Part shown: positions 50,475-58,105 of the stretch, piece by piece
Layout of the letters: each line of letters starts with the position of its first letter
Numbering within the stretch: position 1 is the stretch's first letter
Source: VXMO01 sp034422835
GTDB taxonomy: Bacteria > Chloroflexota > Dehalococcoidia > UBA6926
DNA: 64,000 nucleotides
NCBI GenBank assembly: GCA_034422835.1
Contig: DAOUJJ010000001.1
Coordinates: 1 to 64,000 of the forward strand
Reading direction: 5' to 3'
Made by a program: the position numbers and the translations under genes
The notes under the pieces: generated by a model
Seen by the model: only the letters and a program-made list of their open reading frames with translations
What the model was told of the DNA's origin: nothing
The model's database searches: none

Positions 50475-51125
50475 CTATTCCAGCGCCGCGAGCAGGTCCG
50501 CCCGCACGCCCTCAATTTCCTGCTCGCCGTTGATGCTTGTGAGGATGTTCTGCGCGGTGTAGTAGTCAATCAAAGGCGCGGTCTGGTCCCGGTACACGCC
50601 CAGGCGATTCCTCACCGTCTCCGGCTTGTCGTCATCCCGCTGGTAGAGTTCGCCCTCGTCCGCGTCGCACGTGTCGCACATGCCCTCCCTCTTGGGCGGG
50701 TTGCTGATGACGTGGTAGGGAGTTGGGCATCCGCGGCAGATCAAGCGCCCGCTCAGGCGGCTAACCAACTCATCCTCTGAGACATCGACCAACAGGACCT
50801 TGTCGATGTTCTCGTTGCGGCTCTTGAGCGCCTCATCCAACGCCTCCGCCTGTGCCAAGCTGCGCGGGAACCCGTCAAGGATGTATCCGTCCGCCGCGTC
50901 CGGCTCTGAGATGCGTTCAAGCAGCATCCGAACCGTCACGTCGTCCGGCACCAGCTCGCCGCGGTCCATGTACGACTTTGCCTCCAACCCAAGCGGCGTT
51001 CCTTGCGAAAGGGCGGCGCGGAAAAGGTCGCCCGTTGCGATGTGCGGGGCGTTCAGTTGCTCATGAAGCGTCGCCGCTTGCGTGCCCTTGCCCGCGCCCG
51101 GCGCTCCAAGAAGAATGATTCGCAT
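50475..51125 (-). CDS. adk: Adenylate kinase, zinc-lid form
   Basis: Balances ATP, ADP and AMP. The 216-aa protein has the P-loop GAPGAGKGTQA, AMP site TGDLFRAAL, DGFPRSLAQAEAL, and a lid with four cysteines C130, C133, C150 and C153 (ICRGCPTPYH, GMCDTCD), as in Gram-positive and thermophilic enzymes. It follows secY by 15 nt, the conserved spc position. Confidence 0.97.
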   Translation of the reverse strand: MRIILLGAPGAGKGTQAATLHEQLNAPHIATGDLFRAALSQGTPLGLEAKSYMDRGELVPDDVTVRMLLERISEPDAADGYILDGFPRSLAQAEALDEALKSRNENIDKVLLVDVSEDELVSRLSGRLICRGCPTPYHVISNPPKREGMCDTCDADEGELYQRDDDKPETVRNRLGVYRDQTAPLIDYYTAQNILTSINGEQEIEGVRADLLAALE

Positions 51126-51140
51126 TCGTTGAACTCCTGC

Positions 51141-52478
51141 CTACCTCAAGAACCCCTCATATTGCCGCATCAAGAGCTGCGATTGCAGCTGTCGCATCGT
51201 GTCCAGCACAACCGCAACAACGATGAGCAGGGCAGTGCTGGAAATCGATAATGTGCTTACGCCCGTGGCAAGCAGCAGGAAGAACGGGACGATAGCGACA
51301 ATCCCCAGGAATATCGCGCCGCCCCAAGTGATTCGCGTCAGCACGCGAATCAGATAGTTGTGCGTCGGCGTCCCCGGTCTGATGCCGGGGATGAACCCTC
51401 CGTTGCGTTGTAAGGACTCCGCGAGGTTCTGCTGCTGGAACGTGACCATCGTGTAGAAGAACGTGAAAGCCACCACTAGCCAGAAGAGCAGCAGCCAGTA
51501 CATGAAGCCTTCCGGCCCAAGGTTCCGGGCGAAGAAGTCGCCGACTCCCGCGACAACGTTGTTGTCCGCCTCCTGGAAATAGCTCGCAACCGTCGGCGGG
51601 AAGATCAGGATGGAGAACGCGAAGATGAGCGGGATCATGCCTGCGGAGTTCACGCGCAACGGGATGAACGTCGATCCGCTCTGCCTGTAGACGCGGCCCT
51701 GCCGCGTTACGCTTCGCCCATATTGAACTGGTATTCGACGCTGCGCCTCCGTGAAGACCACAATGAAATAGATGGTTGCCAGCCCGGCAAAGCCCACAAG
51801 CGCAAGGGCAATCGGATCATTGGCGAACACCCCTTGGCCAAACAGTGTCGGCAGTCCGGCCACGATGCCGCCAAAGATGATGACGGAGATGCCGTTGCCT
51901 ATACCGCTCTCCGTGATCAGCTCGCCCAGCCACACCAGCAGCATCGTTCCGCCCGCCATACTCACGATCATCGCGAGCGTCGGCAGAAATTCGCCGCCCG
52001 GGTAGGGCCACAACGCGCCCAGAACACCAAGCCTGTTCAGCAGGACAAGCTGTCCATAGGCGGACGCCGCGGCGATGGGCACCGTCATCCAGTGCGTGTA
52101 CTGGTTGATCTTCTGCCGTCCGGCCTCCCCCTCCCGCGCAAGCGCGGACAGGCGGGGAATCACCGGAATCATGATCTGCAGGATGATGCTCGCCGTGATG
52201 TACGGGTACACGCCCATCGCGGCAACTGAAAGGTTGCGCATCGCGCCGCCGCTGAAGATATCCAGGAATCCCAGCAACTGGTTGCTCTGGAAAAGCTGCC
52301 GCAGCGCGACAATGTCCGCGCCCGGCACCGGAACGTGTGCGATGAACCGGAAAATCACAAGAATCGCGAACGTGAACAGGATGCGGCGGCGTAGGTCCGG
52401 CTGGTACCAGGCATCGATCATCGCCTGGATCAGGGCCGGACGCGGCTGTCGCCGCTCGGTCGTCGATGAGTAACTCAC
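51141..52478 (-). CDS. secY: Protein translocase subunit SecY
   Basis: Channel of the Sec system with ten membrane helices. The 445-aa protein shows the first-helix region RILFTFAILVIFRFIAHVPVPG, GGAMRNLSVAAMGVYPYITASI as plug and SecY signature 1, GNGISVIIFGGIVAGLP, and the cytoplasmic loop RRIPVQYGR for ribosome and SecA contact, with PGIRPGTPTHNYL later. Start GTG 52478 with GAGGGAG about 11 nt upstream. It is between rplO and adk. Confidence 0.97.
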   Translation of the reverse strand: MSYSSTTERRQPRPALIQAMIDAWYQPDLRRRILFTFAILVIFRFIAHVPVPGADIVALRQLFQSNQLLGFLDIFSGGAMRNLSVAAMGVYPYITASIILQIMIPVIPRLSALAREGEAGRQKINQYTHWMTVPIAAASAYGQLVLLNRLGVLGALWPYPGGEFLPTLAMIVSMAGGTMLLVWLGELITESGIGNGISVIIFGGIVAGLPTLFGQGVFANDPIALALVGFAGLATIYFIVVFTEAQRRIPVQYGRSVTRQGRVYRQSGSTFIPLRVNSAGMIPLIFAFSILIFPPTVASYFQEADNNVVAGVGDFFARNLGPEGFMYWLLLFWLVVAFTFFYTMVTFQQQNLAESLQRNGGFIPGIRPGTPTHNYLIRVLTRITWGGAIFLGIVAIVPFFLLLATGVSTLSISSTALLIVVAVVLDTMRQLQSQLLMRQYEGFLR

Positions 52479-52496
52479 GACGCGATCTACTCCCTC

Positions 52497-52967
52497 TTAG
52501 CGGGGTCGATGAATGACAGGCTTGGGAAGAGTGTCAATGGTTCCGCCCGCCGCCTCGATCTTCTCACGCGCGGTGCGGGACACGCGATGGGCGCGAATGG
52601 TGAGCGGCTGCTCGATTTCTCCGTCCGCCAAGATGACGACGGGCTTCTTGAGCGACCTGATGATCCCCTGTTCACGCAGCGATTCCGGGCTGACCTCCGA
52701 ACCGGCGGGCAGGTCAACCAGGCTCGAAAGATTCACCGGCTCATATTCCACACGGAAGAGATTTTTGAAGCCCCGCTTGTGCGGCAGCCTCTTGACCAGT
52801 GATAGCTGACCGCCCTCAAAGCTTGCCCGCACCCCGCCGCCTGAACGGGACTTCTGCCCCTTCATGCCCTTGCCGGCGTACGTTCCGCGGCCTGAAGAGT
52901 TTCCTCGCCCCACGCGTCGTCTGCGCTTGCGGGATCCGGCAGGCGCTCGCAGTTCGTTCTCATGCAT
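52497..52967 (-). CDS. rplO: Large ribosomal subunit protein uL15
   Basis: The 156-aa protein has the Gly/Arg-rich N-terminal arm (RRRRVGRGNSSGRGTYAGKG, QKSRSGGGVRASFEGGQ) that threads into 23S rRNA and the C-terminal globular part ending AREKIEAAGGTIDTL. ATG 52967 is the family start and overlaps the rpmD stop by 8 nt, showing coupling. Confidence 0.96.
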   Translation of the reverse strand: MHENELRAPAGSRKRRRRVGRGNSSGRGTYAGKGMKGQKSRSGGGVRASFEGGQLSLVKRLPHKRGFKNLFRVEYEPVNLSSLVDLPAGSEVSPESLREQGIIRSLKKPVVILADGEIEQPLTIRAHRVSRTAREKIEAAGGTIDTLPKPVIHRPR

Positions 52968-53166
52968 CGGCGCTCGCGCCTCCCTCATCCCTCAATTCCG
53001 TTGTCACCAGGTGGCGCACCTTGATCAACATCCCTCGAATCGAGCGCGAGTAATCATGCTCCCGCTCGTCGCCCATGCGTCGGAGGCCAAGCGCGCGCAG
53101 CGTCTTAACCTGGTCCGACTTCTGGTTAATCGGGCTCTTGGTGAGCGTCACACGCACCTTTGTCAT
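52960..53166 (-). CDS. rpmD: Large ribosomal subunit protein uL30
   Basis: The 68-aa protein reads VRVTLTKSPINQKSDQVKTL and RALGLRRMGDEREHDYSRS, the L30 signature, and MLIKVRHLVTTEL. It is slightly longer than the usual 60 because of a short acidic tail. Its ATG overlaps the rpsE stop (ATGA). Confidence 0.96.
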   Translation of the reverse strand: MTKVRVTLTKSPINQKSDQVKTLRALGLRRMGDEREHDYSRSIRGMLIKVRHLVTTELRDEGGASADA

Positions 53167-54086
53167 GACCCTGCGCCCTCGTTGTCATCGTCAGTATCGT
53201 CAGAGTTCTCCGCATCCTCGGTTGCCTCAGCCGTCGCGGGTTGCTCAGCTTCTGCTGTTGGAGACTCTTCAGCCTCGGCGGCAGGAGCTTCCTCAGTGTC
53301 AGCGGCGGGCGTGGCCGTCTCCTCGGCGGAATCCGGCTCAGCGTCCGTGGTCTCCGCCTTGGCGGCAGCTTCCGTCTCGGCGTCGGCCTGCGCCTCGGTC
53401 TCGGGCTCTTGTGATTCCGTAGCGGTGGCCTGTTGCTCCTCTTCCGCGTTCCCTGCAAGGAACGTGTCGCTGCTCACCGGCTGCGGGTCGATGGGCGTGG
53501 GCCCGGAATAGTCGGCGGCCGCATCCGGCTCCTTCTCAGGGAGCGGCTCCTCGCCCCGCACCATGCGGCGCAGGGAGATCGTCTGGCGGGGGTCGCGCAT
53601 CATCTGCAGGCCCTTGATGGTGGCCTGTACCACGTTGATGGGATTGTTGCTGCCCTGTGACTTCGTCAAAATATCGCGCACACCGGCGGCCTGTACCACG
53701 GCGCGCACGGCGGCGCTGGCGCGGACTCCTGTGCCGGGCGCGGCGGGGCGAAGAAGCACCTGCGCGCCCCCGAATCGACTGACAACCTGCTGCGGCACGC
53801 TGCTTTCGAGCGTCGAAACATCGATCAGCGAACGGCGAGCAATCGCGCCGCCCTTTTGCACCGCAAGCGGCACCTCCGCCGCCTTGCCGAGGCCGTAGCC
53901 GATCTTGCCCTTGCCGTCGCCAACGACGACGAGCGCGTTGAACGTGAAACGACGTCCGCCGGCAACGGTTTTCGCCACGCGCCGGATCGACACCACGCTT
54001 TCGGTCAGGCCGTCCGATTCCCGATCCGCGTCGCGTTGTCGTTCCCGTGTGCGCCCGCGCGCGCCGCGTGTGCGTCCTAGTGTCAT
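53163..54086 (-). CDS. rpsE: Small ribosomal subunit protein uS5 with long acidic C-terminal extension
   Basis: Residues 20-180 are a complete S5: VSIRRVAKTVAGGRRFTFNA, VGDGKGKIGYGLGKAAEVP, LLRPAAPGTGVRASAAVRAV, GSNNPINVVQATIKGL. From about residue 181 to 307 runs an extension with almost no basic residue (one Lys), built of Glu, Ala, Thr, Asp and Pro (EPETEAQADAETEAAAKAE, ending DDTDDDNEGAGS). Ordinary bacterial S5 is about 165-200 aa. It is in normal operon position between rplR and rpmD. Confidence 0.96.
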   Translation of the reverse strand: MTLGRTRGARGRTRERQRDADRESDGLTESVVSIRRVAKTVAGGRRFTFNALVVVGDGKGKIGYGLGKAAEVPLAVQKGGAIARRSLIDVSTLESSVPQQVVSRFGGAQVLLRPAAPGTGVRASAAVRAVVQAAGVRDILTKSQGSNNPINVVQATIKGLQMMRDPRQTISLRRMVRGEEPLPEKEPDAAADYSGPTPIDPQPVSSDTFLAGNAEEEQQATATESQEPETEAQADAETEAAAKAETTDAEPDSAEETATPAADTEEAPAAEAEESPTAEAEQPATAEATEDAENSDDTDDDNEGAGS

Positions 54087-54110
54087 CGTTTCTCCGTCCG
54101 CTCCTCGTCC

Positions 54111-54479
54111 CTAGAAAACAAGGCCGTTTTCACGCGCCGCTTCGGCGACGGCCTTGATTCGACCATGATATTGGTACCCGCCCCGGTCAAATACGACGGT
54201 CTTGATGCCGCCTGCGATCGCCCGCTGTGCGACTGCCGCGCCAACCATCTTTGAGCGGTCCGACTTGTTCTGCCCGCCCGCCCCGTCTCGAATGTCCTTG
54301 TCCCGCGTCGAGGCGGCGGCGAGAGTCACGCCCCGCGAGTCATCAACCACCTGCGCGTAGATATGGTTCAGGCTGCGGAAGACGCACAGCCGAGGCCGCT
54401 GTTCCGTGCCGGAAACCCGCTGCCGCAGCCGCAGGTGGCGTCGGCTGCGCCCCTCTCTCGTTGTCTTGATGCGTGGCAT
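54111..54479 (-). CDS. rplR: Large ribosomal subunit protein uL18
   Basis: 5S rRNA-binding protein of 122 aa: RRHLRLRQRVSGTEQRPRL, VFRSLNHIYAQVVDDSRG, VGAAVAQRAIAGGIKTVVFD and RGGYQYHGRIKAVAEAARENG, all family blocks. Between rplF and rpsE. Confidence 0.97.
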   Translation of the reverse strand: MPRIKTTREGRSRRHLRLRQRVSGTEQRPRLCVFRSLNHIYAQVVDDSRGVTLAAASTRDKDIRDGAGGQNKSDRSKMVGAAVAQRAIAGGIKTVVFDRGGYQYHGRIKAVAEAARENGLVF

Positions 54480-54496
54480 GTCTGTGTTTACTCCGC

Positions 54497-55054
54497 CTAT
54501 CTGCGTCCGGCGCCCTTGCCTGCCTTGCGCCGCACCTGCTCGCCCTGGTAGCGGATGCCCTTGCCGGTGTAGACACCCGGCTTGCGAACCTTGCGGATAT
54601 TCGCCGCAATCTGCCCGACAAGCTCCTTGTCGATGCCGTCCACGTGCAGGCGCGTGTTGCTCTCCGCCTCAAGCGTGATGCCCTCGGGCGGCTGGATATC
54701 TACTGTGTGGGAGTATCCGACGCTAAGCGTGATGCCGCGTCCCGTCTGTTGCGCGCGGTAGCCCGCGCCTTGGATTTCAAGAGTCCGCCGGTAGCCCTCG
54801 GACACGCCAATCACCATGTTTGACAATAGGGCGCGTGACAGACCGTGGAACGCCGCGGATGTGCGGTCGTTCTCGTCCTTGCGGTGGACGGTGATCACAC
54901 CATCCTCCTGCTCAAATCGCACGGTGGGGTGGAACCGGCGTGTCAGTTCGCCGCGCGGTCCCTTGACGGCAATAGTCGTCCCCTGGGGATCGTCGGTCAT
55001 CGTGACCTGCACGCCCCCCGGCACCGGTATCGGCATCCGTCCTACTCGTGACAT
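54497..55054 (-). CDS. rplF: Large ribosomal subunit protein uL6
   Basis: The 185-aa protein has two L6 domains: MSRVGRMPIPVPGGVQVTM and VKGPRGELTRRFHP first, then the signature-bearing second part with ELVGQIAANIRKVRKPGVY and TGKGIRYQGEQVRRKAGK. Sits near the GTPase centre. Normal length. It follows rpsH by 76 nt. Confidence 0.97.
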   Translation of the reverse strand: MSRVGRMPIPVPGGVQVTMTDDPQGTTIAVKGPRGELTRRFHPTVRFEQEDGVITVHRKDENDRTSAAFHGLSRALLSNMVIGVSEGYRRTLEIQGAGYRAQQTGRGITLSVGYSHTVDIQPPEGITLEAESNTRLHVDGIDKELVGQIAANIRKVRKPGVYTGKGIRYQGEQVRRKAGKGAGRR

Positions 55055-55130
55055 TTTTTGAAACCGTGTTCCTCAGATTGTCTTCAGCAATCCACTTTGC
55101 GTGTTTGACCGTTCCTGTCCACTTGCCGGC

Positions 55131-55532
55131 CTACCACACGTAGGCGAGCAGCTCTCCTCCAATACCCTTGCGCCACGCCTCCCGACCCGTCATCACGCCG
55201 CTCGACGTGGAGACGACTGCGATGCCGAGGCCGCCAAAGATGCGCGGAATCTCACCACGCTGCACGTACACGCGCAGTCCGGGCTTGCTGACGCGCCGCA
55301 GCCCGTTGATAACGGGGCTGTTGCCCTCGCGATATGCCATCTGCATCCGCACAATCTGCTGTGGCGTCGACCCTCTCAGGATTGAAAAGTCGCGGATGAA
55401 CCCCTCCTGTTTGAGGATTTCAGCAATGGCGACCTTGGTCTTGGACGCCGGCACGGTGATCGATTCATGCCGTGCCATCAGCCCGTTGCGGATACGGGTG
55501 AGCATATCGCCGATGGGATCGCTGACGGTCAT
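55131..55532 (-). CDS. rpsH: Small ribosomal subunit protein uS8
   Basis: The 133-aa protein reads DPIGDMLTRIRNGLMARHES, VPASKTKVAIAEILKQEGFI, RRVSKPGLRVYVQRGEIPR and the C-terminal GLGIAVVSTSSGVMTGREAW signature. It binds the central domain of 16S rRNA and often represses the spc operon in other bacteria. Confidence 0.97.
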   Translation of the reverse strand: MTVSDPIGDMLTRIRNGLMARHESITVPASKTKVAIAEILKQEGFIRDFSILRGSTPQQIVRMQMAYREGNSPVINGLRRVSKPGLRVYVQRGEIPRIFGGLGIAVVSTSSGVMTGREAWRKGIGGELLAYVW

Positions 55533-55550
55533 GTTCTTACGCTCTCCCCT

Positions 55551-55736
55551 CTACCAACTCGCCTTGCGTACGCCCGGAAGCTGCCCTGTTAGCGCCCTTT
55601 CCCGCAGGCAGATGCGGCACAGGCCGAACATGCGGTAGTAGGCGCGCGGCCTGCCGCACACGTAGCAGCGGTTGTACGCTCGCACCTTGTACTTGGGCTC
55701 GCGCTTCCAGCTGGCAATCTTTGACTTCTTCGCCAT
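55551..55736 (-). CDS. rpsZ: Small ribosomal subunit protein uS14, zinc (type Z) form
   Basis: The 61-aa short form has four cysteines C24, C27, C40 and C43 in NRCYVCGRPR and FGLCRICLRE, ending LTGQLPGVRKASW. The ATG overlaps the rplE stop (TAATG). The long zinc-free paralogue is not in the window. Confidence 0.97.
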   Translation of the reverse strand: MAKKSKIASWKREPKYKVRAYNRCYVCGRPRAYYRMFGLCRICLRERALTGQLPGVRKASW

Positions 55737-56503
55737 TAGTTGGTGATCTCCTCACGCGTGAACGGCATCCCCAGCAGGGCCAGCAGTCTGAGCCCCTCGT
55801 CGTCCGTCTGCGCCGTCGTCACAATGTTCACCTGCAAACCGCGGATCCGGTCCACGCGGTTGTAGTCGATTTCGGGAAAGATGATCTGCTCTCGCAGCCC
55901 GACACTGTAGTTGCCGCGCTTGTCGAACGCCTTTGTTGAGACGCCGCGAAAGTCTCTCGTGCGCGGCAAGGCCACGTTCATCAGCCTGTCCAGAAAATTC
56001 CACATACGCGCGCCGCGCAGCGTCACGGAAGCGCCAATGGTGTTTCCCTCGCGGATGTGGAATCCGGCGATGGAGTTCCGGGCGCGTGTGACCACCGGCT
56101 TCTGGCCGGAAATCGTCGTCAGATCGCGTTGGATGCCCTCCAACACCCGCGCCTCGTCACGCGCGTCTCCCGCGCCGATGTTCAGCACGATCTTCGTGAT
56201 CTTCGGCACGCGCATCGTATTCGTGATGTTGAACTCCTGCATCAGGGCAGGGGCAACCTCATCCATGTACATCCGGCGCAGGCGTGGAATCTCGGCAGGG
56301 CGCGTGCCGTTCGTTGCCGCGGCCTCCTGCGTCCCTTCATCGGACGACTCAGCCTGCCGTCGCCGTCCGGATGAGCGCCGCTGTCGGGCAGGGGCCTCCG
56401 CCTCTTCGCCCTCTTGCGCGTCGTCCGTTGACGCCCCCGCCGGAACGGGGAACGGCAGATCGCGTTCGATATCGTCGTTGTCTAGTCGATCGTCTCGTCG
56501 CAT
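55736..56503 (-). CDS. rplE: Large ribosomal subunit protein uL5 with N-terminal extension
   Basis: From about residue 73 a full L5 is present (MYMDEVAPALMQEFNITNTM, the signature KITKIVLNIGAGDA, QKPVVTRARNSIAGFHIREG, LPRTRDFRGVSTKAFDKRGN, FPEIDYNRVDRIRGL). About 72 residues precede it: DDRLDNDDIERDLPF, then ASTDDAQEGEEAEAPARQRR, RRRQAESSDEGTQEAAATNG. Normal L5 begins near the MYMDE motif. ATG 56503 lies inside the 3' end of rplX (22-nt overlap); GTG 56512 is the alternative. The extension resembles the L13 tail in style. Confidence 0.94.
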   Translation of the reverse strand: MRRDDRLDNDDIERDLPFPVPAGASTDDAQEGEEAEAPARQRRSSGRRRQAESSDEGTQEAAATNGTRPAEIPRLRRMYMDEVAPALMQEFNITNTMRVPKITKIVLNIGAGDARDEARVLEGIQRDLTTISGQKPVVTRARNSIAGFHIREGNTIGASVTLRGARMWNFLDRLMNVALPRTRDFRGVSTKAFDKRGNYSVGLREQIIFPEIDYNRVDRIRGLQVNIVTTAQTDDEGLRLLALLGMPFTREEITN

Positions 56504-56799
56504 GTCTTGCACCGTCGGACCTTGCGTCCGTCTTCGAGTGTGCCGAAATTCACCCGCACCGCCTTATCGCAGTGGGGGCAAATCAACTTCACATTGGAGA
56601 TATGCAGCGGGTTGGGCATCTCGATGATGCCGCCCTGCCTCACGCCCGGCTGCGGGCGCTGATGCTTCTTGATGATGTTCACGCCCTGCACGACGACGCG
56701 GTTCCTGGACGGAATCACGCGCTCAACCGTGCCGCGCCTGCCCCGGTCTTTGCCCGCGGCTATGTACACCGTGTCGTTTCGCTTGATTTTCGCCGCCAT
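56482..56799 (-). CDS. rplX: Large ribosomal subunit protein uL24
   Basis: The 105-aa KOW-domain protein has KIKRNDTVYIAAGKDRGRRG, VERVIPSRNRVVVQGVNIIK and the C-terminal part with CxxC pairs C74/C77 and C97/C100 (LICPHCDKA, RRCKTCDET), a zinc-ribbon-like feature of many L24 proteins. Its end overlaps the start of rplE. Confidence 0.96.
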   Translation of the reverse strand: MAAKIKRNDTVYIAAGKDRGRRGTVERVIPSRNRVVVQGVNIIKKHQRPQPGVRQGGIIEMPNPLHISNVKLICPHCDKAVRVNFGTLEDGRKVRRCKTCDETID

Positions 56800-56801
56800 C
56801 G

Positions 56802-57170
56802 CTACAAGACCTCCGGGGCGAGGGAAATGATTCGCATGAAATTCTTGTCGCGCAGTTCTCGCGCGACGGGCCCGAAAATACGCGTGCCGCGCGGCAGATC
56901 ACGCTCAGTCAGAATGACTGCCGCGTTCTCATCGAACCTGATATAAGAGCCGTCCGGCCGCCGATACGGCTTGACCACGCGCACCACAACGGCGCGAACC
57001 ACGTCGCCCTTGCGCACGCCCGCGTTTGGCTGTGCCTCCTTGACGGACGCGACGATGATATCGCCAACGGACGCATAGTGCCGCCGCGTGCCGCCCGGCA
57101 CGTTGATGCACTGGATTTCGCGAGCGCCGGAGTTGTCCGCGACGCGAAGACGTGTTTGGACCTGGATCAT
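56802..57170 (-). CDS. rplN: Large ribosomal subunit protein uL14
   Basis: The 122-aa protein starts MIQVQTRLRVADNSGAREIQ, has the signature-type KGDVVRAVVVRVVKPYRRPD, IRFDENAAVILTERDLPRGT and RIFGPVARELRDKNFMRIIS. It binds 23S rRNA at the subunit interface and RsfS-type factors. Start overlaps the rpsQ stop (ATGA). Confidence 0.97.
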   Translation of the reverse strand: MIQVQTRLRVADNSGAREIQCINVPGGTRRHYASVGDIIVASVKEAQPNAGVRKGDVVRAVVVRVVKPYRRPDGSYIRFDENAAVILTERDLPRGTRIFGPVARELRDKNFMRIISLAPEVL

Positions 57171-57454
57171 TCTGAACCTGCCCTCGCATCATCTGGCAGT
57201 CCCACGACAACGCCCCGCTCCAACACCTCGGTTACGCGCCACCGCTTGTCCCTGGACAGCGGTCGTGTCTCCTGGATGCGCACCAGGTCGCCCTCGGCGC
57301 AAACGCCATTCTCGTCGTGCGCCTTAAATCGTGTCAGGCGGCGCACGGCCTTCTTATACAGGCGGTGGGTGCGCTGCCGCTCGACGGTCACGACAACCGT
57401 CTTCTCCATCTTCGTGCTGACCACGCGGCCCACGCGTGTCTTCTGATCGGGCAT
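57167..57454 (-). CDS. rpsQ: Small ribosomal subunit protein uS17
   Basis: The 95-aa OB-fold protein has TRVGRVVSTKMEKTVVVTVE, RQRTHRLYKKAVRRLTRFKA and GDLVRIQETRPLSRDKRWRV, the S17 signature region. It directly abuts rpmC and overlaps rplN. Confidence 0.97.
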   Translation of the reverse strand: MPDQKTRVGRVVSTKMEKTVVVTVERQRTHRLYKKAVRRLTRFKAHDENGVCAEGDLVRIQETRPLSRDKRWRVTEVLERGVVVGLPDDARAGSE

Positions 57455-57670
57455 CTACGCTGTCTCCTCCACCGCGAAGGCCGCCAATTGCCGCTCACGG
57501 ATTACGGTCTTGAAACGGGCAACGGTCTTGCGCGCCTTGCCAACCTCGCTGGTGTTGGCCAACTGCCGCGTCACCGCGCGAAAGCGCAGGTTGAACAGTT
57601 CCCGATGCGCATTCTCCAACTCCTCCTGGAGTTGGTCATCATTCAGCGCGCGTATCTCTTCCAGGTCCAT
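57455..57670 (-). CDS. rpmC: Large ribosomal subunit protein uL29
   Basis: The 71-aa two-helix protein reads MDLEEIRALNDDQLQEELEN, AHRELFNLRFRAVTRQLANT and VGKARKTVARFKTVIRERQL. Located at the exit tunnel where SRP and trigger factor dock. It lies 6 nt after rplP. Confidence 0.97.
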   Translation of the reverse strand: MDLEEIRALNDDQLQEELENAHRELFNLRFRAVTRQLANTSEVGKARKTVARFKTVIRERQLAAFAVEETA

Positions 57671-57676
57671 CCCGGG

Positions 57677-58090
57677 CTACTCCATGTCACGAGTGACAAT
57701 CTGCGTGCGGATGGGCAGCTTGTCCTGCGCCAGGCGCATTGCCCGCCGCGCTGCCTCTTCAGGAACCCCTGCAATCTCGAACAGGATCTTGCCGGGGCGC
57801 ACCACGGCCACCCAGCCGTCCACGTTGCCCTTGCCTGCTCCCATCCGTGTCTCCAGGGGCTTCTTTGTAATCGACTTATGGGGGAAGACGCGAATCCAGA
57901 TCTGGCCGCCGCGCCGCACGTGACGTGTCATCGCTCGCCGTGCCGCCTCAATCTGGCGGCCCGTGAGCCAGACCGGCTCCATCGACTGAATGCCGAACTC
58001 GCCGAACGCCACCGTGTTGCCCTTCTGCGCCATCCCACGCATCCGGCCCCGGTGCTGCTTGCGATATTTGACTCGTCGTGGTTGCAACAT
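57677..58090 (-). CDS. rplP: Large ribosomal subunit protein uL16
   Basis: The 137-aa protein has MLQPRRVKYRKQHRGRMRGM, FGEFGIQSMEPVWLTGRQIE, the signature VFPHKSITKKPLETRMGAGK and GWVAVVRPGKILFEIAGVPE. It positions A-site tRNA. Normal length. Between rpsC (15 nt upstream) and rpmC. Confidence 0.97.
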   Translation of the reverse strand: MLQPRRVKYRKQHRGRMRGMAQKGNTVAFGEFGIQSMEPVWLTGRQIEAARRAMTRHVRRGGQIWIRVFPHKSITKKPLETRMGAGKGNVDGWVAVVRPGKILFEIAGVPEEAARRAMRLAQDKLPIRTQIVTRDME

Positions 58091-58105
58091 ATCGGTCAGT
58101 CCGAA

